Part shown: positions 36,845 to 46,103 of the stretch, piece by piece | Layout: each line of letters begins with the position of its first letter | Numbering within the stretch: the first letter of the stretch is position 1 | From: Arcticibacterium luteifluviistationis | GTDB taxonomy: Bacteria; Bacteroidota; Bacteroidia; Cytophagales; Spirosomataceae | Direction: 5' to 3' | Assembly (NCBI RefSeq): GCF_003258705.1 | Contig: NZ_CP029480.1 | Span: forward strand, 186,001-250,000 | DNA: 64,000 bases | The notes under the pieces: generated by a model | Told to the model about the DNA's origin: nothing | The model's input: only the letters and a program-made list of their open reading frames with translations | Database searches by the model: none | Position numbers and translations under genes: made by a program

Positions 36845-39800
36845 ATGAATATTAAGAATCTAGCTTTAGCTACAGGTGTTGCTTTCTGTCTAATTATTGG
36901 CTGTAAGAAAATGGCATCAAAATCGGACTCAGAAATAAAAAAGGAAGTAGCACTTGATAAAAAAACTCAGTCAACTAGAACAGAGGCAAATTCCCCAGAA
37001 AAGGAATTAGCCGGTTTTCAAGTACCCGAGGGCTTTGTTGTAGAACTTGTAGCGAGCGAAAAAGATGGTATAGTCAATCCGATAGATATGACCTTTGATG
37101 ATGCTGGAAGGCTTTGGACTCAAACCGGTTCAATGTATCCACTCGATCCAGTTGCCAATATTAAATGGCAAGATTTATTGAAACTAATGGATAGTCCGGA
37201 AGCCCAAGAGAGTGACCCAAATTTCAAGCGAATTCTTGACTTATACAGAGGTATTACTAAGGGAGACGATAAAATATTGGTCCTCTCAGATTTGTACGGC
37301 AGCTCTAAAGTAAAGACTAATGTTTGGGCCGATGGTTTAGCAATTCCGCAAAGTATTTTACCCTATAAAAACGGTGCGTATGTGGCTCAGGGTTCAGAAC
37401 TATTCTTTTTAAGTGATAGTGATAATGACGGTAAAGCAGATGCCCGAACTCCGTTATTTGAAGGATTTGGTTTTACCGACACCCACACCATGTCTCATAC
37501 ATTGGTGCGTGGCCCTGGAGATTGGATACATTTCAGTCAAGGTGCTCTTAATAAAGGAGAAATAAAATCAGTGCTTAGTGGTGTCAAAGTACGTATTGAT
37601 TACAGTAAAATAGCTAGGTTTTCTTTAGATGCCCATAAATTAGAGCTTGTCAATGCGGGACTTAATAATATTTGGGGTTTTCAATTAAGAGGTAACGGGC
37701 AATGGTACGGAACAGAAGCCAATGACCAAGGTTATTCTATTGCACCCATGGAAAATGGGACAAGTTTTCCCGGCATTGGTAATCAACGTTTGCGGCCATA
37801 TCAGCCTTGGATACCACGGTTGCATGATTTTCGTGTTGGTGGGACCGGTATTTCGGGTTTAGCTTTTGCCGATGATAATTCAGGTTCTTTTCCCGATCAA
37901 TGGAAAGATGTAGCATTTTTAGCAAATCCAATTGCGAGCAACATCAATGCCGTTCGGATAATACGAAATAATGATGGGTCAATAACCGCCAAACATCTTC
38001 CAGATTTTTTAACTTCAACAGACGATTGGTTTCGCCCTGTGAACATGGAATTTGGTCCTGACGGTTGTTTGTATATAGCAGATTGGTACAACAAAATTGT
38101 TTCGCATAATGAGTTGCCAACTTCGCATCCTGATCGTGATAAAACACATGGTCGCATTTGGCGTGTAAGACATGAATCTCAGAAAACTAGAGAGATACCT
38201 AATTTTTATGAAGTTCAAACTGATGAACTTGTTGCTTATCTTAAATCTCCTTCATTATGGGCAAAAAGAGCGGCATGGCATCAGATAAGTGACCGTCCTA
38301 AAGAAGAAACCAAAGTATTGTTTAAAGATTTATTGGCAATTGTCTCTGATACTTCACAAGACGAAATCACTAGGATATTGGGGCTTTGGTCATTGGAAGG
38401 AATTCGACATTACGATGCAACGCTTATTTCTTCATTGCTAAATTCCAATTCAGATAACCTCAGGAGGGAAGCGGTACGTTCATTGGCATCTTTTTCGATA
38501 AATACAGATGATTTGGCGAGCTTGCTCGAAAAGGTTTCAGAAGACCCTAACCCAATGGTTCGTTCTCAAGTATTAAGAACGTTGGAAGAAATTGGTAAAG
38601 CCAATTCGAAAACAATAGCAATATTAATAAAGGCCTGTAAACCTGAGTTGGGAGGAAACAGCCTAGGAGGATCTTACGAACGCCTTTTTGAAAGGTATTT
38701 GGCGAGGAAAACACTTGAAAAGTATCCAAAAGAATTATTCGCTTTTATTAACTCTACAGAAGTAAATCAACTGCCTGCAAAGAACGTCATATGGGCCTCT
38801 CAAGCCTTGCCGGAAAAAGAACAAAGAGAACACGTTTTTCTTGATTTTTCTAAAAGAGCTGGCTACACATCTTTTGATGAATCTACATTTGTAATGGTTG
38901 CTAATATGTTGAACAACCCTGCAATATATCATGAGGTGGAGCCAATTTTGGGTGCTGAGAATGGGGCAGAAGCCCTTTTGTCAATGACAATCAAAAATTT
39001 AGATCAAGTTAAATCTGTAGAACTTGGCAAAATTTTACAAAAGCCAATTCAATTTTTACTTTCATCGGACGAAGAGTCCAAACAATATTTAGGGCTAAAA
39101 GCGGTTTCATTGCTCAATACTCCAAATGTGAGGGAGGATATTTTGGCCTTGAGCAAGAAAAATACTGATGCCAAAACGATGAGCCTTGTTATTTCGGTTT
39201 TAGAAAACAATGCCGAATTGAATACAAAAGAACTTTCAGAATTTACCAAAAATGAAACTTTAGATCAGTCCACGCGTGCCCTTGCTGCTAGAGCCTTAGC
39301 TAAAGGTGATATTGCATTAGCAACCAGTCTTTTAAATGAATGGTTACCTCCATTAAATCAATCACAACAGCTAGAAATAACTAAAATAGTTTCTGCATCC
39401 AAACAAGGTTCCAAAGCACTAATCGAATTATTAAAAGCTAACATTATAGACCAGAGTGCTTTTGATTTGTCAAGTGCCGAACGTTTACACAATTCCGATA
39501 TCAAAGACGAAGTAGGTTCTGCATTGTTGGAAGCCGTTATCCTTAGAGTGGAGGGTGAGAAAAAGGAATTTAAAGCCAACTTAGAGAAATTTCTAGTCAT
39601 TGCTCAAAATGGAAACGGTGACCCAAAGAAAGGAAAGGAATTGTTTCAAACTTGTTTAATGTGTCATCGTGTTGGAAATAATGGGCAAAATATAGCTCCA
39701 GCTCTCGATGGCTCCGCCAAACGCGAGAATGAGGCCTTATTAACAGCCATTTTGAATCCAGATGCAGCAGTTGAAAGCAGCTATGCAATGTATCGGTTGG

Positions 39801-40021
39801 TACAGAAAGATGGCAACTCTTTGGAAGGCTATCTATCAAAAAAAGATGATAAGGGAACTACCATTGCATTTATGGGCGGGAGCACATTATTTGTTTCTAA
39901 AGATGAAATAAAGACAGAAGGTTTTTTAGGCGGACGTTCATTTATGCCGAAAGGGCTTATAAATAACTATTCGGATGAGCAAGCCGCAGATTTATTGGCT
40001 TTCATTAAAACGTTGAAGTAA
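36845..40021 (+). CDS. PVC-type heme-binding CxxCH lipoprotein with beta-propeller and HEAT repeats
   Basis: 1058 residues. Lipoprotein signal with C20 (CLIIGCKK). Beta-propeller of the sorbosone-dehydrogenase-like kind at about 55-440 (GFVVELVASEKDGIVNPIDM, FGPDGCLYIADWYNKIVSH). HEAT-like repeats at about 450-880. A C-terminal cytochrome c with C937, C940 and H941 (TCLMCHRVG). Such proteins, common in Planctomycetes and Bacteroidota, are believed to accept electrons during sugar oxidation outside the inner membrane. It follows DUF1080 on the same strand. The final gene of this operon. Confidence 0.92.
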   Translation: MNIKNLALATGVAFCLIIGCKKMASKSDSEIKKEVALDKKTQSTRTEANSPEKELAGFQVPEGFVVELVASEKDGIVNPIDMTFDDAGRLWTQTGSMYPLDPVANIKWQDLLKLMDSPEAQESDPNFKRILDLYRGITKGDDKILVLSDLYGSSKVKTNVWADGLAIPQSILPYKNGAYVAQGSELFFLSDSDNDGKADARTPLFEGFGFTDTHTMSHTLVRGPGDWIHFSQGALNKGEIKSVLSGVKVRIDYSKIARFSLDAHKLELVNAGLNNIWGFQLRGNGQWYGTEANDQGYSIAPMENGTSFPGIGNQRLRPYQPWIPRLHDFRVGGTGISGLAFADDNSGSFPDQWKDVAFLANPIASNINAVRIIRNNDGSITAKHLPDFLTSTDDWFRPVNMEFGPDGCLYIADWYNKIVSHNELPTSHPDRDKTHGRIWRVRHESQKTREIPNFYEVQTDELVAYLKSPSLWAKRAAWHQISDRPKEETKVLFKDLLAIVSDTSQDEITRILGLWSLEGIRHYDATLISSLLNSNSDNLRREAVRSLASFSINTDDLASLLEKVSEDPNPMVRSQVLRTLEEIGKANSKTIAILIKACKPELGGNSLGGSYERLFERYLARKTLEKYPKELFAFINSTEVNQLPAKNVIWASQALPEKEQREHVFLDFSKRAGYTSFDESTFVMVANMLNNPAIYHEVEPILGAENGAEALLSMTIKNLDQVKSVELGKILQKPIQFLLSSDEESKQYLGLKAVSLLNTPNVREDILALSKKNTDAKTMSLVISVLENNAELNTKELSEFTKNETLDQSTRALAARALAKGDIALATSLLNEWLPPLNQSQQLEITKIVSASKQGSKALIELLKANIIDQSAFDLSSAERLHNSDIKDEVGSALLEAVILRVEGEKKEFKANLEKFLVIAQNGNGDPKKGKELFQTCLMCHRVGNNGQNIAPALDGSAKRENEALLTAILNPDAAVESSYAMYRLVQKDGNSLEGYLSKKDDKGTTIAFMGGSTLFVSKDEIKTEGFLGGRSFMPKGLINNYSDEQAADLLAFIKTLK

Positions 40022-40103
40022 TAAAAAACAAATATTTAACTTTCTAATTCAGAATTATTTTGGGCTTTCACCCTCAATTATGGGATAAATACGGGAACTC
40101 CAG

Positions 40104-40162
40104 CAAATAAAAAACCTCAAAACTTAGTGATAAGTTAATTGAGGTTTTATTTTGTGGAGCTG
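40104..40162 (-). repeat. tmRNA 3'-end/terminator remnant
   Basis: About 59 bp matching 42406-42465, the terminator and last bases of the tmRNA (both have caaataaaaaacctcaa, a loop, ttaattgaggtttt, then gtggagctg). Here the tmRNA body is absent and the sequence continues into a group II intron fragment at 40163. It is a direct repeat of the 42.4-kb site. Confidence 0.78.
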
Positions 40163-40388
40163 ATAGCCTCCGTATGTTTTGATGTCCGCAATGGAATTGT
40201 CGTCAGTACGGACAACGTGGTTTGGCCGGGCGGCGAACCGCTTACTTCAAATAGTCAGTCACCCGACCCACCCTCGCCACCTACTTAGCATAGGGTAACG
40301 ACTCCCTCGCTAAGGGGGCGGGGACACCCAGTCTTTCACCCTTTGGATTGTTCTTTTTAGAATTAAATTCGCCATTCAAGGCACATAC
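40161..40388 (-). mobile_element. diverged group II intron 5'-end fragment (about 228 bp)
   Basis: It begins on the minus strand with GTATGTGCC (40388) and matches the first ~230 bp of the intron at 26606 with substitutions and two small insertions (for example near 40300). The stretch gtcagtacggacaacgtgg (40203-40220) corresponds to 26449-26466. The RT gene is missing. The left end abuts the tmRNA remnant. Confidence 0.8.
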
Positions 40389-40589
40389 AAGGGCTTTAAT
40401 TAATACGGGCTTTGTGCTTAACCTAAAGTGTAGTGCTTTTAACCAAGTCCGCCAAATCTTTTGATTTGGCTTTACAACAAATAAGATAAAACAAAATAAA
40501 AGGTTTTGGCTAAGTGCTTAATCGAAAGTTTATTACTTTCAATTCCCGTACTAACCATAGCACACATTAAATTAATTAAAAGGACATAA
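40389..40589. other. intergenic region with repeats
   Basis: 200 bp before the Crp/Fnr gene. It contains the direct repeat gggctttaattaata / gggctttgtgctta (40391-40425), a perfect hairpin gccaaatc-tttt-gatttggc (about 40449-40468), and two copies of aagtgcttaa-like sequence. It could be a damaged recombination site or a terminator-like structure; no gene. Confidence 0.4.
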
Positions 40590-41171
40590 ATGAATAAACC
40601 AATAGTTGATTTTTTATCTCAATATATTGAACTCACGAATGAAGAAATAAATATTCTTTCAAATCAAAACTTCATGCAGTCCTTTAAAAAAGGAACAATT
40701 TTACTGTCTAAAGGAAAAATAGCAAAAGAGTGTTTTTTTATTCTTCAGGGCTGTGTCAGTAGTTATTATTTGGTCGATGGAGAGATTAAGGTTACCGAGT
40801 TTTTTACTGAAAAACAGCCCATAACTCCTGTAAGTTATACAACCAAGAAGCACTCGGAGTATTATTTAGAATGTTTGGAGGATTGTATTATTTCCATAGG
40901 TACGCCAGAAAACAGTGCGGAACTCATGAGAAAAATACCCAGACTGGCTATACTTGGTGCCAATATCATGGAAGACCAATTAGCAAACCAACGGATGAAA
41001 TATGACGACTTTATAAAACTTTCTCCTGAAGACCGTTATCAGAACCTACAAAAAACATCCTCTGAGCTTCTCAATCGAGTTCCGCAATATCTTATAGCCA
41101 GTTATTTGGGAATAAAGCCAGAATCACTTAGTCGTATACGTAAACGACTACTTAGAAAATCTTCAACCTAA
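40590..41171 (+). CDS. Crp/Fnr-family transcriptional regulator
   Basis: 193 residues. The barrel FKKGTILLSKGKIAKECFFI, then the helix-turn-helix VPQYLIASYLGIKPESLSRI. It is diverged from the Crp-like protein at 32685 but of the same Bacteroidota type. It lies between two tmRNA-end repeats (40104 and 42406) together with the lipoprotein at 41300. Confidence 0.9.
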   Translation: MNKPIVDFLSQYIELTNEEINILSNQNFMQSFKKGTILLSKGKIAKECFFILQGCVSSYYLVDGEIKVTEFFTEKQPITPVSYTTKKHSEYYLECLEDCIISIGTPENSAELMRKIPRLAILGANIMEDQLANQRMKYDDFIKLSPEDRYQNLQKTSSELLNRVPQYLIASYLGIKPESLSRIRKRLLRKSST

Positions 41172-41299
41172 TTATTTTCAGCCTTTTTTCTTCAAGAAAG
41201 GCTGTACTTTGATTTCTTAACCCAAGTCAACGAATAGCGATTATCAGAATCCGAGATTTGTACCGTAAAAACAATAAGTCGGTCAAATTATTAATTGCT

Positions 41300-42022
41300 A
41301 TGAAGAATTTTTCAAACGGTATTTTATCAAAAAACATTACCACTGCCAACATATCAGTATATGTATGTTTACTATTTCTAGTATCTCCATTTTTAAACGG
41401 TTGTTCCAGATTAAGAATCGAACTACAAAAGGATAAAAGCTACAAAGAATGGAAAGCTTATCAGTGGAAAGAAATAAAAAAGAGTCCAAATAGTGAAGTT
41501 AAAGAATGGATTATTTATTCCAGAAAACTTAGAGGGACAAATTTTTTAGAGTATAAAATTGAAGGCAAAGTAGAATCAACTGCATCAACTAGTCTTTCAG
41601 CTTTTAAAGGGGATATCATTCGCCATACAAACGGCTCTAAAATAGATGAAAAACTTACGACATATAAACTTATGGAGAAGTCTGAAGATTCACTTTTAAC
41701 ATACGTGATTCATGACGAATCTTTTCCTTTTAAAGACACTGAAATGTGCCTACGATATAAATTCTTTACTGATGAAGATAGGAATTCAATTGTAAAATGG
41801 AATGAAGCCTGGGACAAGTGCGAAATTCAGCCATCTAAAAAACTGAAACGAATTGAAATGTTTAGAGGCTCTTGGATTTTTTCTTCAACCGAGAATAGCA
41901 GCACCCAAGCCGTTAATATTGTTCAATTTGACCCAAAAGGAATGCCTATGTGGCTCGTAAAGCCTATGGTCATAAAATTTTTACGCAAGGGTTTAGAAAA
42001 CATAAGGAAAATAACCTTATAA
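41300..42022 (+). CDS. lipoprotein, unknown
   Basis: 240 residues from the ATG at 41300; a TTG at 41258 in the same frame is less likely. A lipoprotein signal is present (CLLFLVSPFLNGCSRLR, lipid Cys near 37), somewhat far from the start for such a signal. The mature part looks like a START/SRPBCC-like helix-grip fold: EWKAYQWKEIKKSPNSEVKE at the front, VQFDPKGMPMWLVKPMVIK near the end, as in polyketide-cyclase/lipid-transfer proteins. Not proven. It follows the Crp/Fnr gene by 128 bp. Confidence 0.7.
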   Translation: MKNFSNGILSKNITTANISVYVCLLFLVSPFLNGCSRLRIELQKDKSYKEWKAYQWKEIKKSPNSEVKEWIIYSRKLRGTNFLEYKIEGKVESTASTSLSAFKGDIIRHTNGSKIDEKLTTYKLMEKSEDSLLTYVIHDESFPFKDTEMCLRYKFFTDEDRNSIVKWNEAWDKCEIQPSKKLKRIEMFRGSWIFSSTENSSTQAVNIVQFDPKGMPMWLVKPMVIKFLRKGLENIRKITL

Positions 42023-42405
42023 AATATTTTTAAATCAAGGCAGTGATTGAGAACTCAGCCTCCAACTCTCTCATAAACTAAATGGAGCTACTATCAAGAA
42101 TACCGAAGCGAATAAACTGCTCAGCCTAAACAATCCCTATTATAGTCTTTATAGCTAAAGCTAACTTGAGAGTCGTTTACATAAAGTAGCCTGTGATTAC
42201 TTATGGCCACTTTATGGGTGTACTTCAAACAAACTTGTACATGCAAACTAGAGAAATATACTAGGATTGAAGGGAGTGAGATTTAGACGTGCTTTTTTAA
42301 GGCTAAAATAAAACACGGTATTCCCTTTCTATTTCAGAGAGGGTGAAAAACTATTCTTTACCTAATTAGCTGAAGAAGAAAAAAAATGAATAACGGGAAA
42401 AGTGA
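42023..42405. other. intergenic region
   Basis: About 380 bp between the lipoprotein and the tmRNA terminator. No gene or RNA recognised. Confidence 0.4.
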
Positions 42406-42410
42406 CAAAT

Positions 42411-42450
42411 AAAAAACCTCAACTACTTAGTTATAAGTTAATTGAGGTTT
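42411..42450 (-). terminator. intrinsic terminator of ssrA
   Basis: Stem acctcaa / ttgaggt around a ~20-nt loop, followed on the minus strand by TTTTTT. It lies 8 bp after the tmRNA 3' end. Confidence 0.8.
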
Positions 42451-42457
42451 TGTCTCG

Positions 42458-42828
42458 TGGAGCTGCAGGGATTCGAACCCTGGTCCGAACATGGCCGATG
42501 TCGAGCCTTCTACATGTTTATTCGGTCTTGTTTTTCGAGATTGAGAAGCCGTCCGACATACCAAATTCAATCCTTATTTCCTCCGATACTATTTAATGGT
42601 AAGAAAACCGCCATTAAACGCCTCTACGTGTCGACACCTCTGATTCCCCCGCGGCAGAGGTTAGCAGGAGAGAGATGTGGCGAATGGTTAATCTATACTA
42701 GATTAAGCAGCCATGGCATACTGAGTATTGCCTCTTGTTGTTTAGAAGAATTTTTAAATGGAGGTTCTACCAACTCCATACATGCTTATACTCGCATGAG
42801 CTTCACGCCGTCAAAACCGGTCAGCCCC
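42458..42828 (-). ncRNA. ssrA: transfer-messenger RNA (tmRNA)
   Basis: 371 nt on the minus strand. The 5' end GGGGCTGACCGGTTTTGACG (42828) and the 3' end with GGTTCGAATCC and CAGCTCCA form the tRNA-like domain: GGGGCTG pairs with CAGCTCC. CCA is not encoded. The tag frame at 42732-42703 reads G-N-T-Q-Y-A-M-A-A-stop; with the charged alanine the tag is AGNTQYAMAA. tmRNA rescues stalled ribosomes with SmpB and marks the product for proteolysis. The downstream terminator and 3' end occur again in damaged form at 40104 and 47605. Confidence 0.95.
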
Positions 42829-42874
42829 ATTGCGTTGCAACCTATTAACGATAAAACGCTTTTAAAGTTCCCAC

Positions 42875-43008
42875 TTACAAAGAAATTATTAAATAGTGGG
42901 CTAATATTCCTAAAAGGATAATAGGAGTGATGCTCAAAATTGTACCTATTAGTACATATTCCATTTGCTTGGTTTCGGTGTCTTTGAATCGTAAGATAGC
43001 CTTATTTA
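42875..43008 (-). pseudogene. C-terminal fragment of a DUF3307 protein gene
   Basis: 44 codons on the minus strand ending LRFKDTETKQMEYVLIG, then GILAHYLIISL-stop; nearly identical to the end of the intact DUF3307 protein at 47673-48395 (which ends YLITSL). Upstream the match stops abruptly around 43010. The rest of the gene is missing. It lies directly upstream of the tmRNA, and the intact relative has the tmRNA terminator remnant at the equivalent position. Confidence 0.85.
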
Positions 43009-43162
43009 TACTGCTGATGTATTTTCTGAATAATTTGTACAGCTATTTGAGGATTCCTTTTTCATTTAGGGCACTGCTTTAGGACTAGTTGTGTTGAAAT
43101 GTTTATTTTTATAATTCTCTACAATCATTAAACATTCTTAAAGATTAAAACCCAATTCAACC
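43009..43162. other. intergenic region upstream of nagB
   Basis: Presumed promoter region of the nag operon, AT-rich; no further feature recognised. Confidence 0.35.
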
Positions 43163-43930
43163 ATGAATCTATCAATATTCAATACTCCTGAAGAAATGGG
43201 AGTATCAGCTGGAAAAAGAGCCGCAGAAATCCTTAGAAATACAATTGCCGAAAGGGGTGAAGCAAATATTATCCTGGCAACTGGTGCAAGTCAGTTTGAT
43301 GTGCTTAAGCAAGTACTTTCAGAAAAAGATATTGCTTGGGATAAAGTAACCATGTTCCATCTTGATGAATATTTAGGTTTGCCACTTTCACACCCAGCAA
43401 GTTTTAGAAAGTACCTTTTAGATAGAGTTATTAATGTGATTAAACCAAGCTTTAAAAAAGTAGTATTAATTGATGGAGAAGTGGATGGTGAAAAAGAATG
43501 TCAGCGACTTGGTGAATTAATTGAACAACATCCCATTGATTTAGCATTCGTAGGCTTTGGTGAAAATGGACATTTGGCCTTTAATGATCCCCCAGCTGAC
43601 TTTGAGACAGAAAAGTCTTACATAGTTGTCGATTTGGACGATGCTTGTCGTCAGCAGCAGTTTGGCGAAGGTTGGTTCGAAAGCTTTGATGCTGTACCAA
43701 AACAGGCAATTAGTATGTCTATTAAGCAAATAATGAAAACGAAGCATCTAATTTGTTCCGTTCCTGATACTAGAAAAGCTGAAGCAGTTAAAGATTGTTT
43801 GAATGGAGAAGTTAGTAATCTTCATCCCGCTAGTATTTTACTAACTCACGCTAATTGTGAGTATTTCTTAGATAAGAATGCTGCGAGTCTTTTACCTGAA
43901 AGTATTTTAGCAAAATCAAAAATAGCATAG
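43163..43930 (+). CDS. nagB: glucosamine-6-phosphate deaminase
   Basis: 255 residues. Catalytic Asp in VTMFHLDEYLGLPLSHPASF and the active-site His in FVGFGENGHLAFNDPPADFE are clear. It converts glucosamine-6-phosphate to fructose-6-phosphate and ammonia. It is 1 bp upstream of nagA and shares its transcript; together they break down N-acetylglucosamine. Close to the usual length of short NagB proteins. Confidence 0.95.
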   Translation: MNLSIFNTPEEMGVSAGKRAAEILRNTIAERGEANIILATGASQFDVLKQVLSEKDIAWDKVTMFHLDEYLGLPLSHPASFRKYLLDRVINVIKPSFKKVVLIDGEVDGEKECQRLGELIEQHPIDLAFVGFGENGHLAFNDPPADFETEKSYIVVDLDDACRQQQFGEGWFESFDAVPKQAISMSIKQIMKTKHLICSVPDTRKAEAVKDCLNGEVSNLHPASILLTHANCEYFLDKNAASLLPESILAKSKIA

Positions 43931-43931
43931 C

Positions 43932-45116
43932 ATGTCGTCAAGAATAAAAATAGTTAACGGCAAAGTAATCACGCCAGAAGCAATTTTAGAACAAGCATCT
44001 GTTCTTGTTTCTGATGGTAAAATAATTGGAATAGAACAGGGCAATCGAGAATTCCCAGAGGCCATGGAAATTGATGCCAAAGGCCAATACATTTCTCCTG
44101 GATTTATTGATATACACGTCCATGGTGGCGGTGGCAGCGACTTTATGGATGGTACGCCAGAAGCCTTTTTAACTGTTGCCGAAACCCATGCAAGATTTGG
44201 CACAACAGCCATGTTCCCAACTACCTTGACTGCTGAGCCAGAAGACTTGGAAGCTACTTTAAATTCATTTGAAAAAGCGAAGGAGCAAAACAAGAAAGGA
44301 GCATCTCTATTGGGAATCCATTTAGAAGGGCCATATTTCGCTATGAGTCAAAGGGGAGCTCAAGACCCAAGATTTATCCGAAATCCTGATGAAAAAGAGT
44401 ACAAAGAGCTTATTGCAAACTATAAGAGTATCAAAAGATGGAGTGCTGCTCCTGAATTACCTGGTGCAATGGAGTTTGGGAAATACTTGACAGAAAACAA
44501 TATTCTTGCGGCTATAGCACATACAGATGCCATTTATGAAGAAGCTGAAGAAGCATTTCATAATGGTTATACGTTGGCAACTCACTTTTATTCAGCCATG
44601 CTTGGGGTTACACGTCGAAATACATACCGCTATGCTGGTGTGGTAGAAGCTGGTTACCTAATAGATGACATGGATGTGGAGATTATTGCTGATGGCTCAC
44701 ATTTACCAGCTCCATTGTTAAAACTTATTTACAAGATTAAAGGCCCAAAAAGAACAGCACTTATTACAGATAGTATGCGTGCCGCAGCCATGCCTGAAGG
44801 TAATTCTTTACTAGGTGGTTACAAAAACGGTGTCGAAGTTCTGGTAGAGGAAGGCGTGGCCAAAATGCCCGACAGAAGTTCATTTGCAGGTAGTGTGTCT
44901 ACATTTGATAGATTGGTAAGAACAATGCTCAACATGGCTGAAGTACCTATGCTGGAAACCATAGAAATGGCAAGTCTTACCCCAGCAAGAATCATGAAAG
45001 TGGATGCTCAAAAAGGCTCTTTAGAAGTTGGTAAAGATGCCGATATTCTAATTTTTGATGAAGAAATCAATATCAAAATGACCATGGTAGAAGGAAGAGT
45101 GGTTTATAGTTTATAA
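43932..45116 (+). CDS. nagA: N-acetylglucosamine-6-phosphate deacetylase
   Basis: 394 residues. Amidohydrolase fold: SPGFIDIHVHGGGGSDFMDG (metal site), GIHLEGPYFAMSQRGAQDP (conserved Glu), AIAHTDA and THFYSAMLG (His ligands) and the catalytic Asp in LITDSMRAAAMPEG. Follows nagB by 1 bp. The stop overlaps by 6 bp the stop of the convergent oxidoreductase gene. Confidence 0.95.
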   Translation: MSSRIKIVNGKVITPEAILEQASVLVSDGKIIGIEQGNREFPEAMEIDAKGQYISPGFIDIHVHGGGGSDFMDGTPEAFLTVAETHARFGTTAMFPTTLTAEPEDLEATLNSFEKAKEQNKKGASLLGIHLEGPYFAMSQRGAQDPRFIRNPDEKEYKELIANYKSIKRWSAAPELPGAMEFGKYLTENNILAAIAHTDAIYEEAEEAFHNGYTLATHFYSAMLGVTRRNTYRYAGVVEAGYLIDDMDVEIIADGSHLPAPLLKLIYKIKGPKRTALITDSMRAAAMPEGNSLLGGYKNGVEVLVEEGVAKMPDRSSFAGSVSTFDRLVRTMLNMAEVPMLETIEMASLTPARIMKVDAQKGSLEVGKDADILIFDEEINIKMTMVEGRVVYSL

Positions 45117-46103
45117 ACCAACTTCTTTCAAACTAACCGATGCTCCTCCTTTTTTCTTGCTTTCGTCTGCCGCCATCATGAATGCACACATTTCAAGTGT
45201 CTCATTTTTGTCTACTGGTGCTATTCCACTTTCGAAGAAATTAATAATTTCGATTAAAAGTGGGTCATAGCCGTTATACGGACCGAGAGGATTTATGCCG
45301 TTTTCGCCAAAAGCGGTACCACCATAGTTTTGCTTGCCGTTTTTAATACCTCTAAACGTACCTATACGCCCATCCTTCCAAATTCCAGTAACTACTTCTT
45401 GGTCTTCGCCAATGGTTCTTTGTACACTTTCACAACCAGTTCCCATGACCGTAAATAACATTTCTACGCCATGTATTCCATACCAAAATAAGTCTGGGTG
45501 AGTCTTCTCAAACTTCATTGGGCTAAAGGTATCTGCTCCAGAAATTTTACCAATTGACCCATTTTTGGTTTCCATCATTCCCGTAGCAAATCTTAATGAA
45601 GATGCCGAAAAAGTAGGAACACCATATTTGTCAGCTGCCTCAAAAATTGCTTGTGCATCTTTTAGTGATGCCGCAATTGGCTTGTCAATAAATGTTCTTT
45701 TCCCACTTTTGAATACCTCTACAGCTTGCTCTAGGTGCCTTCTCCCATCGTTTGTTTCTAACAAAACGACGTCCACTTTTTTCAATAGTTCGCTTATCGA
45801 GCTTACAATTTCAACGCCCATTTTCTTGACATCTTCTATGTAGCCAGGGATTCTTTCTGTGCTAGAAACTATATCCAAACTGCCTTTTGGATAGGCTGCA
45901 ACCACTTTATAGCCCTTAAAAGCAGCATCACCTCTATGTAGTGATTTGGTAAACGCCACCGAATGAGAAGTGTCAAGACCAATAATTCCGACACGCTTAC
46001 CCTTCATACTTTTTATGTTAGTGTTGGTCTTTTTTACAAATGACAAGCCAATACTTGCAGCTAAAACAGGTGCAAAAAAATCACGTCTTGTAAGTTTATT
46101 CAT
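45111..46103 (-). CDS. Gfo/Idh/MocA-family oxidoreductase, Tat-type signal
   Basis: 330 residues from the ATG at 46103, chosen because it overlaps the MFS stop by 4 bp (ATGA); an upstream ATG at 46118 also exists. A twin-arginine-like signal LTRRDFFAPVLAASIGLSF is present, so it may be exported folded. The Rossmann part is KRVGIIGLDTSHSVAFTKSL; TFIDKPIAASLKDAQAIFEA has the E-K-P-like motif with Asp. Not a standard GlcNAc enzyme; its substrate is open. Transcribed with the sugar transporter. Confidence 0.85.
   Translation of the reverse strand: MNKLTRRDFFAPVLAASIGLSFVKKTNTNIKSMKGKRVGIIGLDTSHSVAFTKSLHRGDAAFKGYKVVAAYPKGSLDIVSSTERIPGYIEDVKKMGVEIVSSISELLKKVDVVLLETNDGRRHLEQAVEVFKSGKRTFIDKPIAASLKDAQAIFEAADKYGVPTFSASSLRFATGMMETKNGSIGKISGADTFSPMKFEKTHPDLFWYGIHGVEMLFTVMGTGCESVQRTIGEDQEVVTGIWKDGRIGTFRGIKNGKQNYGGTAFGENGINPLGPYNGYDPLLIEIINFFESGIAPVDKNETLEMCAFMMAADESKKKGGASVSLKEVGL

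Noticed and set aside
42402-42921. Plus-strand open frames of 64 and 159 codons
   Set aside because: They run through the tmRNA gene on the other strand and the DUF3307 scrap; the RNA explains the conserved sequence.
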